A stretch of DNA of 59,445 bases from Edaphobacter aggregans DSM 19364 (GTDB lineage Bacteria; Acidobacteriota; Terriglobia; Terriglobales; Acidobacteriaceae), in the NCBI RefSeq assembly GCF_000745965.1, contig NZ_JQKI01000040.1, positions 1 through 59,445 on the forward strand. Direction: 5' to 3'. The position numbers and the translations under genes are program-made. The notes below the pieces were generated by a model, which did not search any database, had not been told where the DNA came from, and was given only the letters and a program-made list of their open reading frames with translations. How positions within the stretch are numbered: the stretch's first letter is position 1; every line of letters begins with the position of its first letter. Below are positions 45,061-53,422 of the stretch, piece after piece.

Positions 45061-45321
45061 CTACAGCGTCTCATCGCGTAGTCGCTTCGCTCGGATGATG
45101 ATCTCTTCAATTGGAATGCGATAGAACATCGCGAGCGCATCCAATGACCGGATGGTCATGCTTTGCCTGCCATGTTCCATTGTCCGGATGGACCTTAAGC
45201 CAAAGTTTGTTGCAACCGCGACATCAATCTGGTTGAGGTTTCGTTCGGTCCGCAAATGAAGCAGGACCCGGCCGATTGCCTGTTCCAGAGTCAATGATTC
45301 CGGTTTTTGGAAATCCGCCAC
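45061..45321 (-). CDS. XRE-family helix-turn-helix regulator 2
   Basis: 86 residues from a GTG at 45321, or up to 107 from a GTG at 45384, which lies inside the operator and is less likely. No clear ribosome-binding site decides the start. The HTH region reads A-I-G-R-V-L-L-H-L-R-T-E-R-N-L-N-Q, then N-F-G-L-R-S-I-R and H-G-R-Q-S-M-T-I-R-S-L. It aligns well with regulator 1 (L-E-Q-A-F-G-Q-V-L-L against L-E-Q-A-I-G-R-V-L-L). It diverges from the sigma-factor gene, with two operator copies between. Confidence 0.75.
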   Translation of the reverse strand: MADFQKPESLTLEQAIGRVLLHLRTERNLNQIDVAVATNFGLRSIRTMEHGRQSMTIRSLDALAMFYRIPIEEIIIRAKRLRDETL

Positions 45322-45355
45322 CCATACATGGTCGAGATTGACGACACAATTAAGA

Positions 45356-45369
45356 GGCACTATAGTGCC
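45356..45369. promoter_or_regulatory. Operator copy 2 (perfect palindrome)
   Basis: GGCACTATAGTGCC, a perfect 14-bp inverted repeat, in the divergent region between XRE regulator 2 and the sigma-factor gene. Confidence 0.75.
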
Positions 45370-45379
45370 TACATGGAGA

Positions 45380-45393
45380 GGCACTATAGTGCG
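45380..45393. promoter_or_regulatory. Operator copy 3 (palindrome)
   Basis: GGCACTATAGTGCG, one mismatch to copy 2, with a spacing of 24 bases between the starts (just over two DNA turns). Two dimers could bind side by side. Confidence 0.7.
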
Positions 45394-45475
45394 TATGGCG
45401 TGAAAGGGTGCGCGGACCGGGGCCGGTCCTTGCAGGTATTTTCACCACTCCATTCTCTTAACTGAATGAGGCCCT

Positions 45476-46144
45476 ATGAGTTCCGACGCCGCCGCCTACT
45501 TTGCGAATAGGCTAGCCGACGCCTCCGATATCGGTGAGGTGGCAGATGAGCGGCATCATTCGCACGATGAGGCGATCGGCAATTTCTCCATAGCTGAGAC
45601 AACCGACGAGCAGTTGCTATCGCAGGTTGGCTTGGGATCGAGAGATGCTCTTGGGCTCCTATTCCGCAGGCATGCTCGCGCCGTGTTCCATGTCGCCTGG
45701 AGAATCCTTCGAGACGAGTCTGAAGCGGACGACCTCCGCCAGGAAGTTTTCCTCTATCTTTCCCAGCGATCGCAATACTTCGACGCCCAGAAGGGTTCCG
45801 GGGCTTCCTGGATCATGCAAGTGACGTACCATCGTGCGATCGACCGGCGACGCTATCTGGATTTTCGGCAGCACTACAGCACGGAAGAGTTCGACGAACA
45901 GCGGATGCCCACAACGGCAGCACAACCTTCCCCAGATGCACTCGATGGGAGAGCGATTCGAGATCGTCTGAGAGAGCAACTCACCGAGGCGCAACAGCAA
46001 ACATTGGAACTTCATTTCTTCGAGGGATATAGCTTCCGCGAGATTGCAGAGAGGAACGGGCAAACGGTCGGAAATGTCAGGCATCATTATTACCGGGCTT
46101 TGGAACGCCTACGCTCTCATCTCTTCCCCCAGAAGCGTGGCTAG
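45476..46144 (+). CDS. ECF-type sigma factor of the lasso locus
   Basis: 222 residues. Region 2 reads L-L-F-R-R-H-A-R-A-V-F-H-V-A-W-R and D-E-S-E-A-D-D-L-R-Q-E-V-F. Region 4 reads F-F-E-G-Y-S-F-R-E-I-A-E-R-N-G-Q-T-V and H-H-Y-Y-R-A-L-E-R-L-R. It should direct RNA polymerase to a small regulon. The stop is ten bases before the anti-sigma gene. In lasso loci of Proteobacteria a FecI-type sigma factor is linked to the TonB receptor and the isopeptidase, and the order here is the same. Confidence 0.9.
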   Translation: MSSDAAAYFANRLADASDIGEVADERHHSHDEAIGNFSIAETTDEQLLSQVGLGSRDALGLLFRRHARAVFHVAWRILRDESEADDLRQEVFLYLSQRSQYFDAQKGSGASWIMQVTYHRAIDRRRYLDFRQHYSTEEFDEQRMPTTAAQPSPDALDGRAIRDRLREQLTEAQQQTLELHFFEGYSFREIAERNGQTVGNVRHHYYRALERLRSHLFPQKRG

Positions 46145-46153
46145 GGTGAGAGA

Positions 46154-47443
46154 ATGGTTGGCAAACTGAACCGCAAGGGAACTGAGCCGGTGAACCCTCA
46201 ACTTCATGACGAGTTCGTTGCTCTGGTTGCACTTTTCTATTCCGGGGAACTCACAGACGAAGAGTGGGCGTTACTGCAGGTACACCTTGCGTACTGCGAC
46301 ACCTGCCGGAACACGTTTGAGCAATACAAGCACATCACCACGAATATGATTCCGGTGATGGCGGCAAGCGCCGCTGCCGAGATCAATAGCCTGCCCAGGG
46401 AATCGGAGGGCGCCCTCACGGAAGCAGAGCGGCGTCTAATGGGCCAGTTGGGTGCCGCGCCCTATCCGAAGGGGCCACCAGCCACTCAGAAACCATCGCG
46501 ACGGATGCTTACCGGCGCTCTCGCCGCCTGTGCTCTCGTAGTCGCGGCGTTCGCCTCTGTGCATCTGGTCCGTCAAAACTCCCAGCCCCCGGCGCCCTCG
46601 AGTCCGAGTGTCCCTGCTGCCATGCCTTCGGCATCAACGGCAGCGGCGGGCTCAAACGAGAATATGAGGGAGGCGATGGAACGGGCACAGCAGGAAGTGA
46701 CGAAGCTCCAACAGCAGTTAGCCGCAGCGAATGACCGGAATGCGCAACCAAAGTCCTCTGACCCGACTCTGCAACGTCAGATTGAAGCCGACCACGTACG
46801 ACAGCAACAGCTCGCCTCAGAGAAAGATGCTCTCAGCCAACAGCTCGCCGCTGCGCAGGCAGATGTTCAATCGCTCCGTGACAAGATCGCATCCACCCAG
46901 GCAAACGCAGACCAACAGGCCGAACGCACTACGTCCCTTGAAGCCAAGGTTCGCGAACTCAACGTCGCTCTCGACGAAACCACTACAGCCCTCAGTGACA
47001 AAGAACGCATCCTAGCTCTCGACAAAGACTTTCTCGCGCACGACCGGGACATCCGAGACCTGATCGGCGCACGCAATCTGTACATCGCCGACATCTTTGA
47101 CACGAACGAGAACGGGAAGACGGCGAAGCCATTCGGTCGTATCTTCTATACCAAAGATCGGTCACTAGTGTTCTATGGGTTCGACCTCGAAAAGCAAGCG
47201 GGTCTCAAGCAATCGGTTGCGTTCCAGGCATGGGGAAGTGGCAGCGATAAGGAGCCCACGAGCCTCGGCTTGTTCTACCAGGACGATAGCCACAGGAGAT
47301 GGGTGTTGCGGTGCAACGATGCGAAGGCCCTGGCGCGGATGAACATGGTCTTTGTGACCGTGGAGCCTCTAGGCGGGAGCGAAAAACCTACAGGCAAGCA
47401 GCTCCTCCGGGCGTACCTCCAGATTCAGCCGAATCATCCTTGA
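46154..47443 (+). CDS. Membrane anti-sigma factor with zinc-finger-like N-terminus
   Basis: 429 residues. The N-terminal anti-sigma domain has H-L-A-Y-C-D-T-C (H-x3-C-x2-C). One membrane helix spans about residues 116-137. A periplasmic coiled coil (about 165-285, Gln/Ala/Lys rich) follows. The C-terminal domain ends V-E-P-L-G-G-S-E-K-P-T-G, close to the RskA-type ending. It holds the sigma factor at the membrane until a periplasmic signal arrives. The periplasmic part is unusually long for such a protein and could touch the TonB receptor. Confidence 0.82.
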   Translation: MVGKLNRKGTEPVNPQLHDEFVALVALFYSGELTDEEWALLQVHLAYCDTCRNTFEQYKHITTNMIPVMAASAAAEINSLPRESEGALTEAERRLMGQLGAAPYPKGPPATQKPSRRMLTGALAACALVVAAFASVHLVRQNSQPPAPSSPSVPAAMPSASTAAAGSNENMREAMERAQQEVTKLQQQLAAANDRNAQPKSSDPTLQRQIEADHVRQQQLASEKDALSQQLAAAQADVQSLRDKIASTQANADQQAERTTSLEAKVRELNVALDETTTALSDKERILALDKDFLAHDRDIRDLIGARNLYIADIFDTNENGKTAKPFGRIFYTKDRSLVFYGFDLEKQAGLKQSVAFQAWGSGSDKEPTSLGLFYQDDSHRRWVLRCNDAKALARMNMVFVTVEPLGGSEKPTGKQLLRAYLQIQPNHP

Positions 47444-47547
47444 TGCTGAATCATCCTTAATTAAGCGAAAGCATTGGTACACCTTTGGGCGGCCATCCGT
47501 AGACGGAGTGTACCCAATTCACTCTTGCTTCTTCGGAGCGCTGCTCA

Positions 47548-50500
47548 ATGAAACGCGGGTTCTTACTCCTTTGTATCGCTCTTCTCCCCTCCATTGCCCG
47601 CTGTCAGTCTACGAATGCCACAATCAGCGGTGGAGTGACGGACGTCACGGGCAATCTCATCCTGGATGCCGATGTGGAAATCGCCAACGACGCAACGGGT
47701 GTGATCTACTCGGCGAGAACAAACGGCTCAGGCATGTACCTCGTTCCAATCTTGCCTCCCGGCCATTACCACGTCCAGGTCTCGAAGCCGGGTTTCAAGA
47801 CGATCATCAAAGCCGATGTCGTCCTGAATGTGCAGAGTGCAGTCGCCCTGAACTTCGTTCTCCCGGTCGGAGCAACTTCGGAAAGCGTGACGGTGGACGC
47901 TACCTCGCCGGCGATGAATACAACCGACGCAACCGTCAGTACGGTCGTTGATCGGAAGTTTGTCGAAAATCTTCCCCTGAATGGACGAAGTTTCCAAGAC
48001 CTGATTTCGATGACCCCAGGCGTCGTGACTCAGAGTCCTCAGAGCACAAGCCAAGTGGTGGGTGTCGGTGGAGATTTCAGCGTCAATGGGCAGCGCACGC
48101 AATCCAACTACTACACCGTCGACGGCGTATCTGCCAATATAGGTTCGGGCAATGGCGGTGGCGTAGGGGAAGCCGCCACCGGAGGAACGCTCGGAGGATC
48201 GACGGCTCTGGGAACGACACAGACGCTGATCTCCGTCGACGCACTGCAGGAGTTCCGCGTTCAAAGCTCGACCTACTCTGCCGAATTTGGCAGATCGCCG
48301 GGAGGACAATTCTCCCTTGGAACGCGCGCCGGGACCAACTTCGTTCACGGAAGCGCCTTCGACTACCTCCGCAATAACGTCTTCGATGCCAATGATTGGT
48401 TCAACGCGCACTACGGTAAGCCGACGCCTGCTCTTCGACAGAATGATTTCGGCGGTACAGTGGGCGGGCCGGTCTGGATTCCTCACCTCTATAACGGTAG
48501 AAACCAAACCTTCTTCTTCGCCTCGTATGAAGGGCTCCGTTTGACGCAACCCACCGCCGCCACGATTCAATATGTTCCGGATCAGTTCATGCGGCAACAG
48601 GCGGTTGCGGCCATGCGTCCCATCCTGAATGCCTTTCCCTTGCCGAACGGAGTTGATTACGGTACGGCTGCGAGCCCGAGCCTCGCGCAGTTCATCGCGC
48701 CCTTCTCTCTGCCCAGCACCATCAACTCGACCAGTGTCCGGATTGACCATACGCTTCGTCCCAAAGTTGCGCTCTTCTTCCGTGTCGGCAACACCCCAAG
48801 TTCTACGGTGGCAAGGCCATACTTCGCTCGAACGACCACAAGCATCAATGCGCAGAGCTACACTCTCGGGGCGACGGTCCAGTTTTCGAATCGGCTTACG
48901 AATGAGTTCCGGCTCGGATATGCACGTTCCGATTCCACGCAGCTTGGAGTTCTGGACAGCTTTGGTGGGGCAACTCCAATCGATCTGGCGGCGGCGATGG
49001 GAGCTGGTTCGTATCAACAAGTGCAACCGGTGATCACAATCTCGATCTCAGGAATCGGATCACCGTTGATGACGCCGTACAACGGACGCAACGCAAGCCG
49101 GCAATGGAATGCCGTAAACACGGTCAGCCTGCTGAAGGGGCTTCACGCGTTGAAGTTTGGCTTCGACTATCGCCACATCAAGTCTCCTATCGCTCCGCCG
49201 ACGGTGGAACCGTATGCGATCTTCCTCAGCACGCAGGAGGTCATGAGCGGTGCGCCAAGCCTGCCGTACGTCTATAACTTCGTTCACGCGACACCGCTCT
49301 TCCATCAGGCTGCCTTGTTCGCACAGGACGAATGGCGCGTGCATCCGCGACTTAACCTTTCCGTTGGACTGCGCTGGGAGCTTAACCCACCGCCGACCGA
49401 GCAACACGGTCGAGATGCTTACACGCTGTTAGGAGACATCAATAACCCCTCTACCCTCGTGCTCGCGCCGCAAGGAACCCCTTTGTGGAGGACAACCTGG
49501 TATAACTTCGCTCCCCGGTTGGGTCTGGCTTGGGCCGCACACGATCAACCCGGAGCCGAAACAGTGTTCCGCGTGGGCGGCGGTGTGTTCTTCGACTCCG
49601 CGAATGAAGTTGCGTCCCTAGGGTACAGCGGTCTTGGCTTTCGAGCGTTCCAACTCCAGAGCGGCGCTCAGATTCCGTTTACCGCCAGCCAGCTCGTCGT
49701 TCCGGTCACGGTGACCGCGCCCTATACCAGCGGAACGATCATCGCATTCCCATCCCATCTGCAACTGCCCTACACGCTGCAATGGAACGTCAGTCTGCAA
49801 CAGGCGCTTGGAAAGAATCAATCGCTGACGTTTTCCTATGTGGCAGCAGAGGGACGACGGTTGACTGGTCTGCAGCAAAAGTCCCTGACCAAGCTCAACC
49901 CCAACTTCGGCACGGTCCAGTATTTTGCTTCTGGCGTCACCTCGAACTACCAGGCCTTGCAGGTGAAGTTTCAACGCTCGGTCACAAAAGGTGTCCAGGC
50001 ACTTGCATCCTATACCTGGTCACATACTCTCGATTTCGGCTCGAACTCCAACGCCCTGCCGCTTCAGCGAGGGGATGCCGACTTCGACGTCCGCAACAAT
50101 CCGCAGGGAGGCGTCAGTTGGGAGCTTCCCGCTCTTCGGGATTCGAAATCCGCTGGTCTCTTTCTGAACAACTGGGGTGTGGATGCACGCCTCAGCTCCC
50201 GGTCAGCATTTCCCGTGACGCTTGGCGGAGCGCTCACAACCGATCCTGCCACCGGAAGCCAGTACTCCGGAGGCCTGAATCTCATACCCGGCCAGCCGGT
50301 CTATCTCTACGGATCGCAATATCCCGGAGGCCGCTCCATCAATAAGGCGGCGTTCAGCCTGCCGGCGACTGGGACAGCCGGAGATGCTCCCCGCAACTTC
50401 GTGCGAGGCTTCGGGGCTGCGCAAGTCAATCTGGCTGTCCGACGTGACTTCCCTCTGCATGATGTGGTCGTGCTCCACTTCCGCGCGGAGACCTTCAATC

Positions 50501-50661
50501 TGCTCAACCATCCAAACTTTGGGTATGTCGATCCCACCTACACCAACGCTACCTTTGGTCAGGCGACCAAGATGCTGAATGCGAGTCTCGGAACCGTCGC
50601 GTCGCAGTATCAACAGGGTGGTGCCCGTTCGATGCAATTCGCCCTCAAGCTCACATTCTGA
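47548..50661 (+). CDS. Oar-like TonB-dependent receptor
   Basis: 1037 residues with a signal peptide (L-L-L-C-I-A-L-L-P-S-I-A-R-C-Q-S). A carboxypeptidase-regulatory-like beta domain follows (I-S-G-G-V-T-D-V-T-G-N-L-I-L-D-A-D-V). The plug domain has L-P-L-N-G-R-S-F-Q-D-L-I, the TonB-receptor signature of this group, and G-Q-R-T-Q-S-N-Y-Y-T-V-D-G. The barrel runs to the end, and the C-terminal residue is Phe. It most likely takes up the mature lasso peptide or a related ligand, because the next gene encodes an isopeptidase. In Acidobacteria such receptors are very common, so substrate inference depends on context. Confidence 0.9.
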   Translation: MKRGFLLLCIALLPSIARCQSTNATISGGVTDVTGNLILDADVEIANDATGVIYSARTNGSGMYLVPILPPGHYHVQVSKPGFKTIIKADVVLNVQSAVALNFVLPVGATSESVTVDATSPAMNTTDATVSTVVDRKFVENLPLNGRSFQDLISMTPGVVTQSPQSTSQVVGVGGDFSVNGQRTQSNYYTVDGVSANIGSGNGGGVGEAATGGTLGGSTALGTTQTLISVDALQEFRVQSSTYSAEFGRSPGGQFSLGTRAGTNFVHGSAFDYLRNNVFDANDWFNAHYGKPTPALRQNDFGGTVGGPVWIPHLYNGRNQTFFFASYEGLRLTQPTAATIQYVPDQFMRQQAVAAMRPILNAFPLPNGVDYGTAASPSLAQFIAPFSLPSTINSTSVRIDHTLRPKVALFFRVGNTPSSTVARPYFARTTTSINAQSYTLGATVQFSNRLTNEFRLGYARSDSTQLGVLDSFGGATPIDLAAAMGAGSYQQVQPVITISISGIGSPLMTPYNGRNASRQWNAVNTVSLLKGLHALKFGFDYRHIKSPIAPPTVEPYAIFLSTQEVMSGAPSLPYVYNFVHATPLFHQAALFAQDEWRVHPRLNLSVGLRWELNPPPTEQHGRDAYTLLGDINNPSTLVLAPQGTPLWRTTWYNFAPRLGLAWAAHDQPGAETVFRVGGGVFFDSANEVASLGYSGLGFRAFQLQSGAQIPFTASQLVVPVTVTAPYTSGTIIAFPSHLQLPYTLQWNVSLQQALGKNQSLTFSYVAAEGRRLTGLQQKSLTKLNPNFGTVQYFASGVTSNYQALQVKFQRSVTKGVQALASYTWSHTLDFGSNSNALPLQRGDADFDVRNNPQGGVSWELPALRDSKSAGLFLNNWGVDARLSSRSAFPVTLGGALTTDPATGSQYSGGLNLIPGQPVYLYGSQYPGGRSINKAAFSLPATGTAGDAPRNFVRGFGAAQVNLAVRRDFPLHDVVVLHFRAETFNLLNHPNFGYVDPTYTNATFGQATKMLNASLGTVASQYQQGGARSMQFALKLTF

Positions 50662-50732
50662 GACTTGAGAGAATCCCCTTTTCCCGACTGAAATTAAACC
50701 TCCCCTCGGTTCGCAACTCCATGGAGTAGACA

Positions 50733-53120
50733 ATGAACCTCCGTGTGTTTCTTGCTGCTATCGGTCTCGCAACACTATCCCCCTTGGCCGCGAGAGGCCA
50801 GAGCCATTCCTTCTCCGTCAAAGACGACATCGCGATGGCGCGCTTTAGCGAGCCATCGTCTGATCCAGATGTTGCAGGCAGCGAGATGGCAAAGCCGTCC
50901 CCGGATGGAGACTATGTCGCGATTGTTACGACCAAGGGACTTCTGGAGTCGGACCAAATCGAATCCGATCTATCGATCTTCCGTCTCAAGGAGGTATCCG
51001 CCTTCCTCGAAGGCGCTGGGCAACAGCCCCAGCCGCGTGTAATTGCCTCCATCGTCTCGTATCCGCACCGCGAGCAAACAAACGCATATGCTCCAGTAAT
51101 CAAGGATCTTCGTTGGTCATCTGACCGGAGGGGCATTTATTTCAGGGGAGAGAACCGGGCGGGCGCCTACCAACTTTACCTCGCCAAATTGGACGGGAGC
51201 GGGTTCCAATCTCTCACCCCCGCAAACCAGAGTGTCGACCGCTTCGATGTTGCAAACACCACCATCGTGTACAAAGCATCCATGCTCGGCGATAAGCATG
51301 GTCCACCGAGCAACACGATCAATGTAGATGCACTGGTAGCGACTGGTTCTCGCATTCAGGACGTGATCTTTCCGGATCAGCTCAGCACCATCGCACCGGA
51401 GTCCTTTACGCTCTCCATTCTGCGGCATGCCAATGGTCGCTGGAGCACGACGCACGTGCCGCACTATTCCACCCGGGACTTGACCTATCTCTCATCCTTC
51501 TTCCCGTTTGCTCTCTCCCCAAAGGGAACCAAACTCATCACGCTTGCTCCTGTCCTCAGCATCCCCGATGAGTGGAAGCATTTTGAGCCGGTGACAGGAT
51601 TCGAAAACCTGCGTCTTCTGCCCAATGTGGGCGGCCGCCTCACGAGCGCCGACAACCTGATGCGGCCACAGGAGTACATGCTGATCGACCTCACCACAGG
51701 AAAGAACACTCCGCTCGTGGACGCTCCCAATGCCCGTAGCCTGGCGTACTACCTCGACAGCAGCCACGTCACCTGGGCTGCGGATGAGAAGCGCGTGCTA
51801 GCGACAAACACGTTTCTTCCGATGGAAGAGAAGGATGCTTCCGACAGAAAGAGACCCTGCGCGGTCGCGAGCTTCGATCTGCCGTCGCTGAACGCTCAAT
51901 GCCTCTTCTTTGAGGGGAAAGACCTCGACCCGACTGGCTTGCATGTGCAAGACGTGTCCTTCGGGACTACTGACGATGAAGCCTCGGTGACCTTAAAGCG
52001 AGGTTCGAAAGAGCAAGTGATACAGCGGTATCGCTTGCGCGAGAACGGGTGGCGTCTGATTGCATCAAGTGCGGTCAATGAAGCGAGCCGCGAATCTGCG
52101 GACTTGGCACTTCGGAATGCGCCGGAGAACCGCGATATCGAGGTCACGGTCCGACAGAGCCTGAACGATCCGCCGACCCTTTGGGTGTCGAGCAGCCGGA
52201 CAGGGAACGCCAGCCGTCTATGGGACCCCAATCCCCAACTCAGCCATGTGCGCTTCGGGGAGGCGTCCCGGTACCAATGGAAGGATAAGTCTGGCCGCGA
52301 ATGGTCCGGCGTATTGGTCAAGCCCGTCGACTACCAGGCTGGGAAGAGATATCCCCTCGTCGTGCAGATGTACTCCTACGTCGACGGTCAGTTCCTGACC
52401 GACGGACTCTACCCAACTGCCTTTGCGGCGAGACATCTTGCCAGCGTGGGATTCGTTGTCCTGCAGATCAAGAAAAAGCCGGATACCCTATCGGAAGCTG
52501 ATCCGCAAGTTCATCTGGAAGGCTACCGCAGCGCGATAGAGAGTCTTGACGCGGATGGACTGGTCGATCGGAGTCGAGTCGGAGTGGTGGGATTCAGTTG
52601 GACCTGTTGGTATGCAGTCAACGCTCTGATCAAGGATCCAAAACTCTTCGCGGCGGCGACGATCGCCGATGGGCTGGATAACAGCTATATGCAATACCTG
52701 ATCTTTGGCGTGGGTGCCTATCCCATTCTTCGCCAGATGGAGCGTATCCGGGAGACAAGTCCATTTGGAGGCGGACTGAAGAAGTGGATGGAAGAGGCCC
52801 CAGGCTTCCATCTCGATCAGGTGCAATCGCCCGTTCGTATCGAAGCGATCAACCCGGGGTCTGTGCTGCAGGAGTGGGAACTGTATGCGTCACTCCGCAT
52901 GCAAAATAGGCCGGTCGATCTCATCTATTTTCCGCATGGAACCCACATCCATCAGAAGCCCCTGGAGAGGCTGGAGTCTCAACAGGGAAACGTGGATTGG
53001 TTCCGATTCTGGCTGCAAGGTTATGAAGACCCCGATCCAGCGAAGCAAACCCAATACGAACGTTGGCGAGTGTTACAACGTACTTCGCCCTCCGTTCCCC
53101 CCGCGGGGCCTCGACCGTAA
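50733..53120 (+). CDS. Lasso-peptide isopeptidase (AtxE family, S9 type)
   Basis: 795 residues with a signal peptide (F-L-A-A-I-G-L-A-T-L-S-P-L-A-A-R-G). A beta-propeller region (about 40-500) is followed by an alpha/beta-hydrolase domain. The nucleophile is Ser622 in V-V-G-F-S-W-T-C-W-Y. A loop with H738 and H740 (G-T-H-I-H-Q-K-P) probably carries the catalytic His. The end (G-N-V-D-W-F-R-F-W-L-Q-G-Y-E) is characteristic of lasso isopeptidases. The enzyme family linearises lasso peptides by cutting the isopeptide bond. It follows the TonB receptor by 71 bases, giving a receptor-isopeptidase pair as in the astexin loci. It is convergent with the precursor gene. Confidence 0.85.
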   Translation: MNLRVFLAAIGLATLSPLAARGQSHSFSVKDDIAMARFSEPSSDPDVAGSEMAKPSPDGDYVAIVTTKGLLESDQIESDLSIFRLKEVSAFLEGAGQQPQPRVIASIVSYPHREQTNAYAPVIKDLRWSSDRRGIYFRGENRAGAYQLYLAKLDGSGFQSLTPANQSVDRFDVANTTIVYKASMLGDKHGPPSNTINVDALVATGSRIQDVIFPDQLSTIAPESFTLSILRHANGRWSTTHVPHYSTRDLTYLSSFFPFALSPKGTKLITLAPVLSIPDEWKHFEPVTGFENLRLLPNVGGRLTSADNLMRPQEYMLIDLTTGKNTPLVDAPNARSLAYYLDSSHVTWAADEKRVLATNTFLPMEEKDASDRKRPCAVASFDLPSLNAQCLFFEGKDLDPTGLHVQDVSFGTTDDEASVTLKRGSKEQVIQRYRLRENGWRLIASSAVNEASRESADLALRNAPENRDIEVTVRQSLNDPPTLWVSSSRTGNASRLWDPNPQLSHVRFGEASRYQWKDKSGREWSGVLVKPVDYQAGKRYPLVVQMYSYVDGQFLTDGLYPTAFAARHLASVGFVVLQIKKKPDTLSEADPQVHLEGYRSAIESLDADGLVDRSRVGVVGFSWTCWYAVNALIKDPKLFAAATIADGLDNSYMQYLIFGVGAYPILRQMERIRETSPFGGGLKKWMEEAPGFHLDQVQSPVRIEAINPGSVLQEWELYASLRMQNRPVDLIYFPHGTHIHQKPLERLESQQGNVDWFRFWLQGYEDPDPAKQTQYERWRVLQRTSPSVPPAGPRP

Positions 53121-53146
53121 GCGATACGACCGTCAAGAGAGCAGCC

Positions 53147-53176
53147 CAGTCTCTCCCGTGAATCCGGGAAAGACTG
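53147..53176. terminator. Hairpin between the convergent isopeptidase and precursor genes
   Basis: CAGTCT pairs with AGACTG and TCCCG with CGGGA, with one internal mismatch and a loop of about six bases. There is no T run on either side, so it may act as a bidirectional barrier or attenuator but is not a classical terminator. Confidence 0.4.
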
Positions 53177-53205
53177 GACCGGTTCAACGGCAAATGCCGA
53201 CTCCC

Positions 53206-53340
53206 CTACTCGTCTGCCTGATAGGCAGCACCGTTCGTCAGGAGGCTGCTGCCGACTTCAGATTGGGGTGCGATCTTCGCACTCTTGATGGTGGACGTGG
53301 CGTTGAACCTGCCTGTGATTTTCGGTTGGATATAGCGCAT
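53206..53340 (-). CDS. Lasso precursor peptide
   Basis: 44 residues, starting at the ATG at 53340 with GAGGA eight bases upstream. The leader has Y-I-Q-P-K-I-T-G-R-F, matching the Y-x2-P-x-(L/I) recognition motif, and T-S-T-I-K-S before the core. The likely core starts at S or A and closes on Glu: S-A-K-I-A-P-Q-S-E (nine residues) or A-K-I-A-P-Q-S-E (eight). The tail is V-G-S-S-L-L-T-N-G-A-A-Y-Q-A-D-E. In known lasso precursors a Thr is usually at -2 of the leader; here the nearest Thr is at -3 or -4. The gene is the last of the operon, after the cyclase, which is unusual. Confidence 0.8.
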   Translation of the reverse strand: MRYIQPKITGRFNATSTIKSAKIAPQSEVGSSLLTNGAAYQADE

Positions 53341-53422
53341 GGCGTTGTTCCTCGTTTCGTGTTCGAATTTCCGTCTCCATCGGAAAGCCTGCACCGGTGT
53401 AGGCGGATCTTGTGAGCCGCCT

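Noticed and set aside
47728..49026. 432-codon minus-strand ORF opposite the TonB receptor
   Set aside because: Antisense of a clear receptor gene; no signal peptide or motif.
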